Notes under the pieces: model-generated | The model's input: the letters and a program-made list of their open reading frames with translations, nothing else | Told to the model about the DNA's origin: nothing | The model's database searches: none | DNA from: CAYUNE01 sp964446115 | GTDB taxonomy: Bacteria; Desulfobacterota; Desulfobulbia; Desulfobulbales; Desulfobulbaceae | Direction: 5' to 3' | Length of the DNA stretch: 64,000 nt | Assembly (NCBI GenBank): GCA_964446115.1 | Contig: CAYUNE010000034.1 | Coordinates: 25,554 to 89,553 of the forward strand | Shown: positions 34,528 through 43,711 of the stretch, piece after piece | Layout: each line of letters starts with the position of its first letter | Position numbering within the stretch: position 1 is the first letter of the stretch | Program-made: the position numbers and the translations under genes

Positions 34528-35532
34528 ATGTCGTTTGAAACCCTTACCGGCTTAAACAAGGCCGCCGCCCTGCTGATGTGCCTGGGGGAGGAGGCCACCG
34601 CCAAAATTTTCCGGGAACTCTCCGATGAGGAGATCCGTAAACTCACCCGGTGCATGGCGGAGATCAATCACATCCCCATGGAGGTGAAGGATCGGATCTT
34701 CGAGGAGTTCGAGGCGGCGGAAAAGGACCTGGCCGGGATCTTCGTGCGGGGACATGAGTTTGTCAAGAAGGCGATTTCCGCAGCCGGTGACAAGGAAAGG
34801 GTGGAACATCTGTTGGAACAGTTCGTCTCCGGCACCGAAACCCATCCCCTGGAAACCATCTCCATGATGCAGCCGATCATGGTTGCCGGTCTCCTGGAGA
34901 ACGAACATCCGCAAACCGTGGCCCTGGTGCTTTCCACCCAGAATCCCGAGCATGCAAGCGCCATCCTCGCCAAGCTTCCCGAGGATATGCGCAGCGACGT
35001 GGTATACCGCATCGCCAAGATCGATGCCGTCTCACCGGAGGTGATCAACCGCATCGAAGACGCCCTGCGGCGAGAAATCGGTTTCGTTGCCGGGCATGAA
35101 CAGAAACAGGTGGGCGGAATCGAGATGGTGGTGGAGATCCTGGACCGCATCGAAGGCGGCATCGATACCGACATCCTTGAAAGTCTTGAGGAGAGCAACC
35201 CGGAAATGGCCGAGGAGATAAAGAAACTGATGTTTACCTTCGAGGATCTCAACTCCCTGGACGGCCAGTCCCTGCAGCTGATCCTGCGCGAAGTCAACAA
35301 CGACTCTTTGACCATGGCCCTGAAGACCGCCTCCGACGAGATCAAGGAAAAAATCTTTGCCAACATGTCCGCCCGGGCAGCGGATATGATCCGTGACGAT
35401 CTTGAGGCCATGGGCCCGGTGCGCCTTTCCGAGGTGGAGGCCATGCAGCAGAGCATCGTCAAAATCGCCATGAAACTCGAAGAAGAGGGCAAGCTGGTTC
35501 TTGGTAAGGGTGGAGGAGATGAGCTTGTCTAA
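34528..35532 (+). CDS. fliG: Flagellar motor switch protein FliG
   Basis: 334 residues, rotor protein of the C ring that meets the MotA stator. The three armadillo-like domains are present: N-terminal LNKAAALLMCLGEE, middle EHPQTVALVLSTQNPEHAS (EHPQ motif), and C-terminal DDLEAMGPVRLSEVEAMQQ with the charged torque helix. Its last 14 bp overlap the fliH start. Confidence 0.97.
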   Translation: MSFETLTGLNKAAALLMCLGEEATAKIFRELSDEEIRKLTRCMAEINHIPMEVKDRIFEEFEAAEKDLAGIFVRGHEFVKKAISAAGDKERVEHLLEQFVSGTETHPLETISMMQPIMVAGLLENEHPQTVALVLSTQNPEHASAILAKLPEDMRSDVVYRIAKIDAVSPEVINRIEDALRREIGFVAGHEQKQVGGIEMVVEILDRIEGGIDTDILESLEESNPEMAEEIKKLMFTFEDLNSLDGQSLQLILREVNNDSLTMALKTASDEIKEKIFANMSARAADMIRDDLEAMGPVRLSEVEAMQQSIVKIAMKLEEEGKLVLGKGGGDELV

Positions 35533-36286
35533 GATATTTAGGGCGGACAACCGCTTCATCCCCGTAAAGATTCTCCCGGAGGCCGTGGATGATACGGACA
35601 CCCTGATCCTGACGCCGCCGCCGCCGGATCCGCTGCAACCGGAAAGCGAGGAACCGGAAACCATTGTCCCCATCCCCCCGGATGAGAATGGAGAATCCCC
35701 TGCCGATGATGCTGATTCCGGAAAACCCGTTGATGGCGTTGCCGATATCGAGGCCATCCGTAACGAGGCCTACCGGCTGGGTGAGGAAGAGGGAAAAAAA
35801 CAGGCCCTGCTCGAGTTTTCATCCGCCATGCAGGCCTTTTCCTCCTGCTGTAACGAGCTTGACCGCATGCGCAGTACCATTCTTGAGGAAAGCCGTGAGG
35901 AGATGATCAACCTCATCATTGCCGTGGCCCGGCGTATCATCGGTGAAGAACTCAGCACCGGACGCAACACCATTGCCCTGATTCTGGAGGAGAGCCTGCA
36001 GGCCGCCATCCAGTCGCGGGAATTCCATGTGATTCTCAACCCCGAGGACCTGCGGCTGGCGGCCCGGCATAAATCACGTCTCATCTCCTCCATCAGGGGA
36101 TTGCGGTCCCTGGTGCTCACCACCGATCCCCGCATCACCCCCGGTGGCCTGCGACTGGAATCGGATGTCTGCGAGGTGGATGCCACCGTGGAAACGCGGC
36201 TTGCAGCCGTGGAAAAACACCTTAGGGATCACAACGGCAAAACAGCGGCTTTCGCAGAGCAAGCCGGGGAATCTGTTTCTCCTTAA
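35519..36286 (+). CDS. fliH: Flagellar assembly protein FliH
   Basis: 255 residues, regulator and stator of the FliI ATPase. The N-terminal half is acidic and low complexity (Pro/Asp/Glu-rich to residue ~75); a coiled segment (EAYRLGEEEGKKQALLEF) leads to the conserved C-terminal domain with IIAVARRIIGEEL and DPRITPGGLRLESDVCEVDAT. The start is uncertain: the ATG at 35519 abuts the purine-rich GGAGGAG, whereas a TTG at 35525 has ideal spacing to it. It overlaps fliG. Confidence 0.9.
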   Translation: MSLSKIFRADNRFIPVKILPEAVDDTDTLILTPPPPDPLQPESEEPETIVPIPPDENGESPADDADSGKPVDGVADIEAIRNEAYRLGEEEGKKQALLEFSSAMQAFSSCCNELDRMRSTILEESREEMINLIIAVARRIIGEELSTGRNTIALILEESLQAAIQSREFHVILNPEDLRLAARHKSRLISSIRGLRSLVLTTDPRITPGGLRLESDVCEVDATVETRLAAVEKHLRDHNGKTAAFAEQAGESVSP

Positions 36287-36301
36287 GAATCGGACAACCC
36301 C

Positions 36302-37681
36302 ATGTTTCTCCCCCCCGAAGAAATCGCCGCACTGCCCACTATCAGGGTCCACGGCAAGGTCACCCGCATCGTCGGCATGGTGGTGGAGGGCTACTGTGCC
36401 CGGGCCTCGGTGGGTTCTCTCTGCGAGATCTTTCCCCTGCACGGCGGTCCGCCCGTTCCGGCGGAAATCGTCGGTTACAAGGATGACAAGGCCCAGCTCA
36501 TGCCGCTGGGCGAGTTGCGCGGGTTGGGGGCAGGCAGCCTGATCAAGGTTCAAAACGAGAGCTCGGTGATCCGCGTCGGCCCGGAATTGCTGGGCCGGGT
36601 CATCGACGGCATGGAGCAACCCCTGGACGAGGGGCCGCCCATCAGGCCGCAGCAGCAACAGCCGCTCTACGCCCTGCCGCCGACTCCCATGCAGCGCCGG
36701 AAGATCAATCAACCCCTGGATCTGGGCATCAGGGCGATCAATGCCCTGCTCACCTGCGGCATCGGTCAGCGCATGGGCATCATGGCCGGTTCCGGCGTCG
36801 GCAAGAGCGTTTTGCTCGGCATGATGGCCAGATACTCGAAAGCGGATGTCAACGTGATCGCCCTCATCGGAGAACGGGGCCGCGAGGTGCGCGAGTTCAT
36901 CGAGCGGGATCTGGGCGAAGAGGGAATGCAGCGTTCGGTGATTGTCGTGGTCACCTCGGACCAGTCGCCGCTTCTGCGTATGCGCGGCGCCTTTGTGGCC
37001 ACAGCCATTGCCGAATACTTCTGCGGCAGGGGGAAAAACGTTCTGCTGATGATGGACTCGGTGACCCGCTTTGCCATGGCCATGCGCGAAATCGGCCTGG
37101 CCATCGGCGAACCGCCCACCACCAAGGGATACACTCCATCGGTATTCGCCACCTTGCCGAAACTGCTGGAACGGGCCGGCAGTTTCCGCAACAAGGGCAG
37201 CATCACCGGTCTCTATACCGTGCTGGTGGATGGCGACGACCTCACCGAACCGGTGGCTGATTCGGTGCGCTCCATCCTCGACGGTCACATTGTCCTCTCC
37301 CGTGACATTGCCGCCAAAAACCACTATCCGGCCATTGACATCATGCGCTCCACCAGCCGCGTCATGCGGGATATCGTCTCGCCCAGGCACCTGGAGCTGG
37401 CCGGCAAAACCAAAAACGTCATGGCCGTGTACAAGGAAGCCGAGGATCTCATCAACATCGGCGCCTATACCACCGGCAGCAATCCGAAAATCGACTACGC
37501 CATCTCCAGGATGGATACGATCAACCGCTTTTTGCAACAGGGGGTAAACGAGGCCTTTTCCCTTGAAGAGACCATTGTCAGCATGGGGGAGATGGTCAGC
37601 GACCGCAACAGCGGAGAGCGCCGTCGTTCGCGGCGCATCGGCAAGGAGCGCCGCAAGAACCGGGCCCGGAAAATCCTCTGA
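36302..37681 (+). CDS. fliI: Flagellum-specific export ATPase FliI
   Basis: 459 residues, hexameric ATPase of the flagellar type III secretion system, related to F1-beta. Walker A is AGSGVGKS (162-169); Walker B is NVLLMMDSVTR; GERGREVREF and GEPPTTKGYTPSVFATLPKLLERAG are family markers. It starts 15 bp after fliH, its partner in the export complex, and is followed by fliJ, the central stalk. Confidence 0.98.
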   Translation: MFLPPEEIAALPTIRVHGKVTRIVGMVVEGYCARASVGSLCEIFPLHGGPPVPAEIVGYKDDKAQLMPLGELRGLGAGSLIKVQNESSVIRVGPELLGRVIDGMEQPLDEGPPIRPQQQQPLYALPPTPMQRRKINQPLDLGIRAINALLTCGIGQRMGIMAGSGVGKSVLLGMMARYSKADVNVIALIGERGREVREFIERDLGEEGMQRSVIVVVTSDQSPLLRMRGAFVATAIAEYFCGRGKNVLLMMDSVTRFAMAMREIGLAIGEPPTTKGYTPSVFATLPKLLERAGSFRNKGSITGLYTVLVDGDDLTEPVADSVRSILDGHIVLSRDIAAKNHYPAIDIMRSTSRVMRDIVSPRHLELAGKTKNVMAVYKEAEDLINIGAYTTGSNPKIDYAISRMDTINRFLQQGVNEAFSLEETIVSMGEMVSDRNSGERRRSRRIGKERRKNRARKIL

Positions 37682-37712
37682 CGCCTGAAAGCACCAAGCG
37701 AAACCATATCCC

Positions 37713-38150
37713 GTGAAACCGTTCCAGTTTCAATCGGTCCTCAACTATCGCCGCCGGTTGGAGGATAAGGCCCGGAAAAACCTGATGCGGGTTCTCCGGG
37801 AGGAAGAGGAGATCCTTGCACGCAGAAAACAGGCGGCCGCCGAGCTGGATGAACTCTATAACCGGCAACTCATCCGCCGGCAGGAGGGCGTCACCATCGA
37901 TCACTTCCTGCAAACCGATGCCAGGAAAGCGGTGATCCGGGAACAGCTCAATCTCTGTGACGAGCAGCTTGCCAAGGTCAGGGAGAAGGTACGGCTCAGG
38001 CGCAACGGGTTGCTCAAGGCGGGCCAGGACAAGCGGGCCCTGGAAAAGCTCAAGGAGAAGCAGAATCGCGCCTATCGGCAATATCTTCAAAAAAAAGAGG
38101 CGATCCTGCTTGACGAAACAGCCATTCTCTTCCATGGCCGCGAGCCTTGA
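37713..38150 (+). CDS. fliJ: Flagellar export protein FliJ
   Basis: 145 residues, GTG start. Entirely helical, predicted as an antiparallel coiled coil of the size of FliJ, which acts as the gamma-like stalk in the FliI ring. It starts FQFQSVLNYRRRLEDKARKN, typical of FliJ. Position directly after fliI supports the call, as sequence conservation in this family is low. Confidence 0.85.
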   Translation: MKPFQFQSVLNYRRRLEDKARKNLMRVLREEEEILARRKQAAAELDELYNRQLIRRQEGVTIDHFLQTDARKAVIREQLNLCDEQLAKVREKVRLRRNGLLKAGQDKRALEKLKEKQNRAYRQYLQKKEAILLDETAILFHGREP

Positions 38151-38171
38151 ATATAACCTATCCGGTATCCC

Positions 38172-38693
38172 ATGTTGAAAAAAATTCAATACCTGTCAAT
38201 CCTCTTCTGCCTGGGCCTGCTGCAGACCCATGTCCTTGCCGCCCCGCCCTCCCGGCCGGTGGAAAAGGAGGCGGCCACCGGGCTGGAGATAGGCTCGGTG
38301 GAAGAGCGCCGTATACTACTTGCCCTCCGGGAAGAACGGCGCAAGCTAAACCAGGAAAAAGAATTTATTGCGGAACGTAAAAATGAGCTAAAGAGGTTGG
38401 AGAGCGAGGTCGATAAGAAACTTGACGAGCTGAAAAGGATGCGGGAGGAACTGCGGCAATTACTGGCCGACAAAGACGCGGCTGAAGAACAGCGCATTGC
38501 CGAACTCTCGAAGATCTATCAGAAGATGTCACCGGATAGGGCCGCCGCCATCATGGTCAATCTCAAGGAGGAGCTGGCGGTCTCGATTCTCAACAAGATG
38601 AAGATCAAATCCGCGGCCCAGGTGCTCAGCCGCATGGGAAAGGACAAGGCCGTCAGGCTGACGACCTCTTTCTCATCACTGGATGGTAATTGA
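38172..38693 (+). CDS. MotE-like periplasmic coiled-coil protein
   Basis: 173 residues. A signal peptide (to about residue 24, ending VLA-A) precedes a long charged coiled coil (about 45-115) and a C-terminal MgtE-N-like helical domain (KIYQKMSPDRAAAIMVNLKEE, VLSRMGKDKAVRL). Proteins of this layout are often annotated MotE-family and occur between fliJ and fliK in many bacteria; in alpha-proteobacteria MotE is a chaperone for the MotC motility protein. Its last codons lie inside the left end of dispersed repeat copy A. Confidence 0.75.
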   Translation: MLKKIQYLSILFCLGLLQTHVLAAPPSRPVEKEAATGLEIGSVEERRILLALREERRKLNQEKEFIAERKNELKRLESEVDKKLDELKRMREELRQLLADKDAAEEQRIAELSKIYQKMSPDRAAAIMVNLKEELAVSILNKMKIKSAAQVLSRMGKDKAVRLTTSFSSLDGN

Positions 38694-38844
38694 TCACAGG
38701 CACCGCATCTTCACGCGCCCTCATCCGGCCGTACAGTGGTGCTACAGCGGCCGGATGAGGGCATGTGAATCTGCAGCATCCGTGACCAGATACAATTTGG
38801 AAGTTTGATATACCGCGGGGTTACATACCCTGTGATCGGTTACA
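38686..38844. repeat. Dispersed intergenic repeat, copy A, with extra hairpin
   Basis: The left end (38686-38714) is an exact 29-bp inverted match to 63518-63546. The right part (38768-38844), starting AATCTGCAGCAT and ending GGTTACATACCCTGTGATCG then GTTACA, matches copy B at 46145-46219 with few changes. Between them copy A has 53 bp where B has 3; this insert is a 15-bp perfect stem (38717-38731 with 38748-38762). The element includes the MotE stop codon and ends 18 bp before the fliK ATG. Confidence 0.85.
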
Positions 38845-38861
38845 CTGGAACAGTAGAGATC

Positions 38862-40412
38862 ATGGAACCCATACCAGCCATCCAACCGGATATTTCACCA
38901 CCGGCACAGACGATCTCAAACCGGAACGGTTCCGGAGAGAGCGACGGCGGCTTTGACGCCGTGCTCTCCGGGAAACTCGACAGGGACACCCCGGCGGCGA
39001 CGATTTCCGAAGATGCAGGGCGGTCGACGGAAACAGACGAACTCCAGGAAACCGGAGTCATGCTGAGCGCTGATGAACCGCCCCAAGAGAACAACCACAA
39101 AATTCCTGACCTGGATGGAAAGCTGTCCGACAACTCCACAGCCATACACACCATAGAGATCCCCCCCCTTAATCTCTCCCGGCAACAGCTTTCCATCCAG
39201 GGAATGGATGCACCCGACACCCAAACCACCCCTGCATCTTCTGCAGGGGGAATTGTGGAAAAAAATATCGACCGGCTTCTGGCAAATAGCAACCTCGCCG
39301 CCAAGCTCCAGGAAAACGTCCGGAACCGTCAGGTACCGGAAAGTCCAGGGAATAGCCCACTCACCGCCGATGTCTTTGAAAACGACGTTTCATTAACCGG
39401 TGCTTCAACCACCTCCCCCGGTCTTCATTCCCTAACGGATGAAACCGGCCGGGAGATGAATGTGATTGTTGAAAAATGGTCGGCGGTTTTTTCCCGGCAC
39501 CGGGAAAGCACCGCTTCTCCTGATTCCGGTCTGAAAAGCGGTGAAATAACCCCGAGGGGGATATCTTCCCTGGAACCGGCAACCCTTGAAGTCGAGCCTG
39601 AAATCACCACTTCAACAGGCCTTGGGGAGCAGCGATTCACTCCGGCCATGGAAGCGGACACCCTTTCCCTGCGGCAGACTACCACCAGGCGTTCCGACTC
39701 CCTGCCCCGGGGGTTGCGGTATGATTCCACAGGGCAGTACATGCAGTCGCGGCTGCCCGGCCCCACCGGCTTCAACGCCGAACCGGAATTCAGCTCCGGA
39801 GGCAATAGCGACCCTGACCGCTCCATGGATCAGATGTTTCCGGCCCGTTCACAGGAGCTGACCGGGGTGGTGGAATCAGCAGCCGATGACCTCGCAACCT
39901 TTGGATCGGTCTCATCGTCCCGGGAAGCGGCCGGCGCCGGGGTCGATAACCTTTCCATGAAAACATCCTCGGGACTTGAGGTGGCCGAGAGCAGGATCCT
40001 CGATCAGGTCCTTGACCGGTTCTCCCTGCATCAGCGGCTGGAAAGCGGCACGGTTTCCCTGAAACTGCATCCCGAAGAACTGGGAGAGCTGAAACTGCAG
40101 ATCCACATCGAGCGGGACAATATCAAGGCCCACATCGTCACCGAGAATCCCCAGGTCCAGGAAATCCTGGAGCGACAGATACCGAAACTGCGCGAGGCCC
40201 TGGCCCAGCACGGGTATCATCTCGACAACATGGAGGTGACCGTTGCCGCCGAGGACAACGGATTCCACTTTTTCCAGGATAATTCCACCTCACCGGAAGA
40301 GCAGTATCAAAGCCGTCCCGGTTCGACGACAACGGCTACCTTCGAGCCTTGCGAGGTGGAAGAAAGCGGTGATATCTCCCCGGTCGGCGAGGGACTAAGC
40401 GTCCACGCCTAA
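38862..40412 (+). CDS. fliK: Flagellar hook-length control protein FliK
   Basis: 516 residues. FliK measures hook length and switches export specificity through FlhB. The long N-terminal region is Ser/Thr/Pro/Glu-rich and disordered (about 1-390). The conserved C-terminal domain has VSLKLHPEELGELKLQIHI and LREALAQHGYHLDNMEVTV (about 400-475). The start at 38862 is chosen because in-frame sequence before it is part of repeat copy A. Lies 51 bp before flgD. Confidence 0.9.
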   Translation: MEPIPAIQPDISPPAQTISNRNGSGESDGGFDAVLSGKLDRDTPAATISEDAGRSTETDELQETGVMLSADEPPQENNHKIPDLDGKLSDNSTAIHTIEIPPLNLSRQQLSIQGMDAPDTQTTPASSAGGIVEKNIDRLLANSNLAAKLQENVRNRQVPESPGNSPLTADVFENDVSLTGASTTSPGLHSLTDETGREMNVIVEKWSAVFSRHRESTASPDSGLKSGEITPRGISSLEPATLEVEPEITTSTGLGEQRFTPAMEADTLSLRQTTTRRSDSLPRGLRYDSTGQYMQSRLPGPTGFNAEPEFSSGGNSDPDRSMDQMFPARSQELTGVVESAADDLATFGSVSSSREAAGAGVDNLSMKTSSGLEVAESRILDQVLDRFSLHQRLESGTVSLKLHPEELGELKLQIHIERDNIKAHIVTENPQVQEILERQIPKLREALAQHGYHLDNMEVTVAAEDNGFHFFQDNSTSPEEQYQSRPGSTTTATFEPCEVEESGDISPVGEGLSVHA

Positions 40413-40463
40413 GAAATCTTCCAGTTTCCGGAACATCTCCCGGAACAAATTAAGGCAAAAAAA

Positions 40464-41279
40464 ATGGCATACATTCCTGAAATCTATCAAGGACCAATGG
40501 GAAAACCCGCGGTCGATCCCACGGCGGGCAGCGAGAAGGATAACAACACCCTGGGCCAGGACCAGTTCCTCAAGTTGCTGGTGGCCCAGTTACAAAATCA
40601 GGATCCCCTCAACCCCACCGAACCCACGGAGTTTACCTCGCAGCTGGCCCAGTACAGTCAACTGGAACAACTCTTCCATTTAAACGACTCCATGGAGGCC
40701 ATGGCAAAGGCCCAGGACGGTTCGGATCGTATTTCCGCCCTGTCGATGATCGGCAAGGAGATCCAGGTGGAGGGCTCCACCTTTATGCTTCCGGAAGAGG
40801 GAAGTACTGAGATCGGCTACAAACTCGACGGCGAGGCCGCCGGGGTCGACCTGCAGATCCGTAACGAATCGGGACAGACCGTGGCAACCCTGCATCCCAC
40901 CGAACTGAGTTCCGGTAACCACTATATCACCTTCAACGGCCTGGATACCCAGGGTGAGCGGCTGCCGGCCGGAAAATATACCATCGTTTTGCAGGCCAGG
41001 AGCGGCAGTGAGGAAGAGACCGTCGGCGCCACGCCGCTGGTGCGCACCCTGGTCACCGGGGTGGATCTGACCGAGGATGGGGTCAAAATGGTCACTGATA
41101 TCGGTGAATTCGCCATCCATTCCATCCACGGCGTCTATGACCGTCAAAACCCGGTGCCGCCGGAAAATTTCGCAGAAACTGATAATGAATCCGCCCCGGC
41201 TGCCGAAGAGGTAATAGAGACGGCTGCGGCCGTGGCGGAAACCGTGACGGCCGAGCAGGCCGAGGACCGGTACAGGTAA
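40464..41279 (+). CDS. flgD: Flagellar hook capping protein FlgD
   Basis: 271 residues, a scaffold on which FlgE polymerises. The N-terminal export segment has LGQDQFLKLLVAQLQNQDPL followed by TEFTSQLAQYSQLEQLFHLN, diagnostic for FlgD. A FlgD Ig-like/Tudor region follows (about 80-215). The C-terminal 40 residues are Ala/Glu/Val-rich and variable. Confidence 0.95.
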   Translation: MAYIPEIYQGPMGKPAVDPTAGSEKDNNTLGQDQFLKLLVAQLQNQDPLNPTEPTEFTSQLAQYSQLEQLFHLNDSMEAMAKAQDGSDRISALSMIGKEIQVEGSTFMLPEEGSTEIGYKLDGEAAGVDLQIRNESGQTVATLHPTELSSGNHYITFNGLDTQGERLPAGKYTIVLQARSGSEEETVGATPLVRTLVTGVDLTEDGVKMVTDIGEFAIHSIHGVYDRQNPVPPENFAETDNESAPAAEEVIETAAAVAETVTAEQAEDRYR

Positions 41280-41316
41280 AGAGAGTTTCAGACAGACTAC
41301 ATATACGGAGGAACGA

Positions 41317-42585
41317 ATGGGAATACAAAGTGCGATGTACAGCGGTGTCAGTGGACTGAACACCAATTCCCAGGCCATGAGTGTCATCGGCAACAACCTT
41401 GCCAACACCAACACCATCGGCTTCAAGGGAGCACGAACGATTTTTTCCGATCTTCTGTCCAGCAATATCTACGGATCCGGCGGCTTTTCCCAGGTGGGCC
41501 GCGGGGTGAACATCTCGGTTGTGGACAACATCTACAGCCAGGGAACCTTTGAAAGTACCAATTCCGCCACGGATGTGGCCATCGAGGGAGAGGGTTTCTT
41601 TCTGCTCAAGGAACCGGGTAACGATACCACTTTCTACAGCCGCGCCGGGGCCTTCCGTTTCGACGAGGACGGCTACCTCGTCAACCCGGAGGGCATGCAT
41701 GTCCAGGGCAAACAGTTTGACGAAAACGGCGAACTCATTGCCGGAGATCCCGGGGATATCCGGGTTCGCGCCGCCGGTCTGGTTCCGGCCCAGGCCACCA
41801 CGACCATGAGTTTCAACACCAACCTGGACGCCAACTCACAAATCCCGGACGGCGGCTGGCAGGCCTGGGATCCCGTGGACACCACCACCTATAACTACTC
41901 GGCCTCGACCCAGATTTACGACTCGCTGGGAGAACCCCATCTGGTCACCGCCTACTGGCGGATAACCGATCCCGCCGCCAATACCTGGGAGTGGTACTGG
42001 ACCGCGGAAGACATCAACGGCGATGCCGTCGGCCTGCAGGCCGGTGCCGCAGCAGCCGGTGATATCACCTTCAACACCGACGGCACCCTGGATCAGGGCG
42101 GAGTTGCCGACATCGGCCCCATCGACTGGGGTAACGGCTCCGATGAGAGCAACCTGGAAATCACCTTCGACACCACCCAGTTCGATACCGAATCCGTGGT
42201 CATTTCCCAGGACCAGAACGGCTTTGGCGCCGGTAACCTCACCAACGTGGCCATCGACAGCGACGGTATCGCCATCGCCACCTATTCCAACGGCGAACAG
42301 GTCAAGATCGGCCAGCTGGTACTGGGCAAGTTCACCAATCCCAACGGACTTGAAGCGGCCGGCGCCAATCTCTACATCGCCACCAACAACTCGGGGACGC
42401 CGCGGGTGGGACTCCCCGGCCCTGAACTGGGAAAGATCTACACCAACTCCCTGGAGCAATCCAATGTGGATCTCGGCCAGGAATTCGTCAAGATGATCAC
42501 CGTACAACGGGGTTTCCAGGCCAACTCCAAGATCATATCCACGGTGGACGAGCTCTTGGGGGAGCTGATCAATCTCAAACGGTAA
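41317..42585 (+). CDS. flgE: Flagellar hook protein FlgE
   Basis: 422 residues, the universal-joint subunit. The N-terminal GVSGLNTNSQAMSVIGNNLA is followed by NTNTIGFKGAR, and the C-terminal LEQSNVDLGQEFVKMITVQ then GFQANSKIISTVDELL complete the rod/hook signature. GGAGG lies before the ATG. It closes its transcript: a strong terminator lies 36 bp downstream. Confidence 0.96.
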   Translation: MGIQSAMYSGVSGLNTNSQAMSVIGNNLANTNTIGFKGARTIFSDLLSSNIYGSGGFSQVGRGVNISVVDNIYSQGTFESTNSATDVAIEGEGFFLLKEPGNDTTFYSRAGAFRFDEDGYLVNPEGMHVQGKQFDENGELIAGDPGDIRVRAAGLVPAQATTTMSFNTNLDANSQIPDGGWQAWDPVDTTTYNYSASTQIYDSLGEPHLVTAYWRITDPAANTWEWYWTAEDINGDAVGLQAGAAAAGDITFNTDGTLDQGGVADIGPIDWGNGSDESNLEITFDTTQFDTESVVISQDQNGFGAGNLTNVAIDSDGIAIATYSNGEQVKIGQLVLGKFTNPNGLEAAGANLYIATNNSGTPRVGLPGPELGKIYTNSLEQSNVDLGQEFVKMITVQRGFQANSKIISTVDELLGELINLKR

Positions 42586-42621
42586 ATTCCACCCCATTGC
42601 CGTATGGGTGTTCACTCCTCA

Positions 42622-42655
42622 TGCCATCCTGCCTGCGGTCAGGATGGCATTTTTT
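42622..42655 (+). terminator. Rho-independent terminator after flgE
   Basis: TGCCATCCTG (42622-42631) pairs with CAGGATGGCA (42640-42649) and is followed by six T. It marks a transcription break between flgE and motA. Confidence 0.9.
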
Positions 42656-42709
42656 ATTTGAACGCGGCCAATGGTTGCCGACCGACGAAAAACACTACTC
42701 TCATCATCA

Positions 42710-42725
42710 TGGCATATTCCTTGCA
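42710..42725 (+). promoter_or_regulatory. Sigma54 promoter of the motA block
   Basis: TGGCATATTCCTTGCA: -24 GG and -12 GC separated by 10 bp, near-consensus flanks. The expected start near 42736 leaves a leader of about 165 nt before motA, in the gap opened by the flgE terminator. Confidence 0.8.
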
Positions 42726-42899
42726 ACCTGATGGCCACAGTCAATTTTTAGACAATCGGGTACCAATCACTGCCTGCAGGAGTAAAATCAAAAAAATTTC
42801 CGTCGATTCAGCCAAATATAGACAACGCGTCCATTTTTCGACCGGTTTTTCTGATTCCGCCCCTGCACAAACCCCTTCCTCTGTCAAAAGGATGACATT

Positions 42900-43664
42900 G
42901 TGGATATTGCAACATTAATTGGTATTGTTTCCGCCTTCGGCCTCATGCTCATGGCCATTTTGCAGGGCGGTTCCCTGACGATTTTTATCGATGTACCCTC
43001 GCTGATTATCGTTGTCGGCGGCACCTGTGGCGTCGTACTCATCAACTTCCCCTTGTCCGATGTCCTCGGCGCCATCGGAGTAGCCCAGAAGACCATCCTC
43101 TTCAAGGAAAAAAACGTAGTGGAGCTCATCAATCAGTTGATGGAGTTTGCCAACAAGGCACGGAAAGAGGGCATCCTCTCCCTGCAGAACGCCATTGACA
43201 GCGTTGACGACGCCTTTCTGGTCAAGGCCCTGCAAATGGCGGTGGACGGCCAGGAACCGGCGGACCTGAAATCCATGCTCAACACCGAAATCGACTATTT
43301 GCAGGAGCGCCACGACAAGGGCGCGGACATCTTTACCCAGCTCGGCGGTATCGCCCCTGCCATGGGCATGGTCGGAACCCTCATCGGCCTGGTGCAGATG
43401 CTGCAATCAATGGATGATCCCTCATCCATCGGCCCGGCCATGGCTGTTGCCCTGCTCACCACCTTTTACGGCGCAGTCATTGCCAATATTCTCTGCAATC
43501 CCATGGCCGGCAAACTCAAGATCCGCTCCAAATCGGAGCTGCTGCAGAAAACCATTATCGTCGAGGGAATGGAATCCATTCTCTCCGGCGAAAATCCCAG
43601 GATCATGGAACAGCGCCTCCACTCCTATATCGCCCCGAAGCTCAGGGAATCGTCATTCAACTAG
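42900..43664 (+). CDS. motA: Flagellar motor stator protein MotA
   Basis: 254 residues, four membrane segments (about 3-22, 33-52, 150-170, 182-200), the proton- or sodium-conducting stator. Conserved Pro-rich cytoplasmic region and GGIAPAMGMVGTLIGLVQML match MotA/PomA. GTG start with AAGGA 8 nt upstream. Which ion it uses cannot be told. Followed 47 bp later by motB. Confidence 0.95.
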   Translation: MDIATLIGIVSAFGLMLMAILQGGSLTIFIDVPSLIIVVGGTCGVVLINFPLSDVLGAIGVAQKTILFKEKNVVELINQLMEFANKARKEGILSLQNAIDSVDDAFLVKALQMAVDGQEPADLKSMLNTEIDYLQERHDKGADIFTQLGGIAPAMGMVGTLIGLVQMLQSMDDPSSIGPAMAVALLTTFYGAVIANILCNPMAGKLKIRSKSELLQKTIIVEGMESILSGENPRIMEQRLHSYIAPKLRESSFN

Positions 43665-43711
43665 AGTTTATTTTCGCGGCAATACCGACTATTGCATAAC
43701 AGGGAAGAGTA

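Noticed and set aside
36074..37537. Leftward 487-codon frame opposite fliI
   Set aside because: Shadow of fliI with low-complexity composition.
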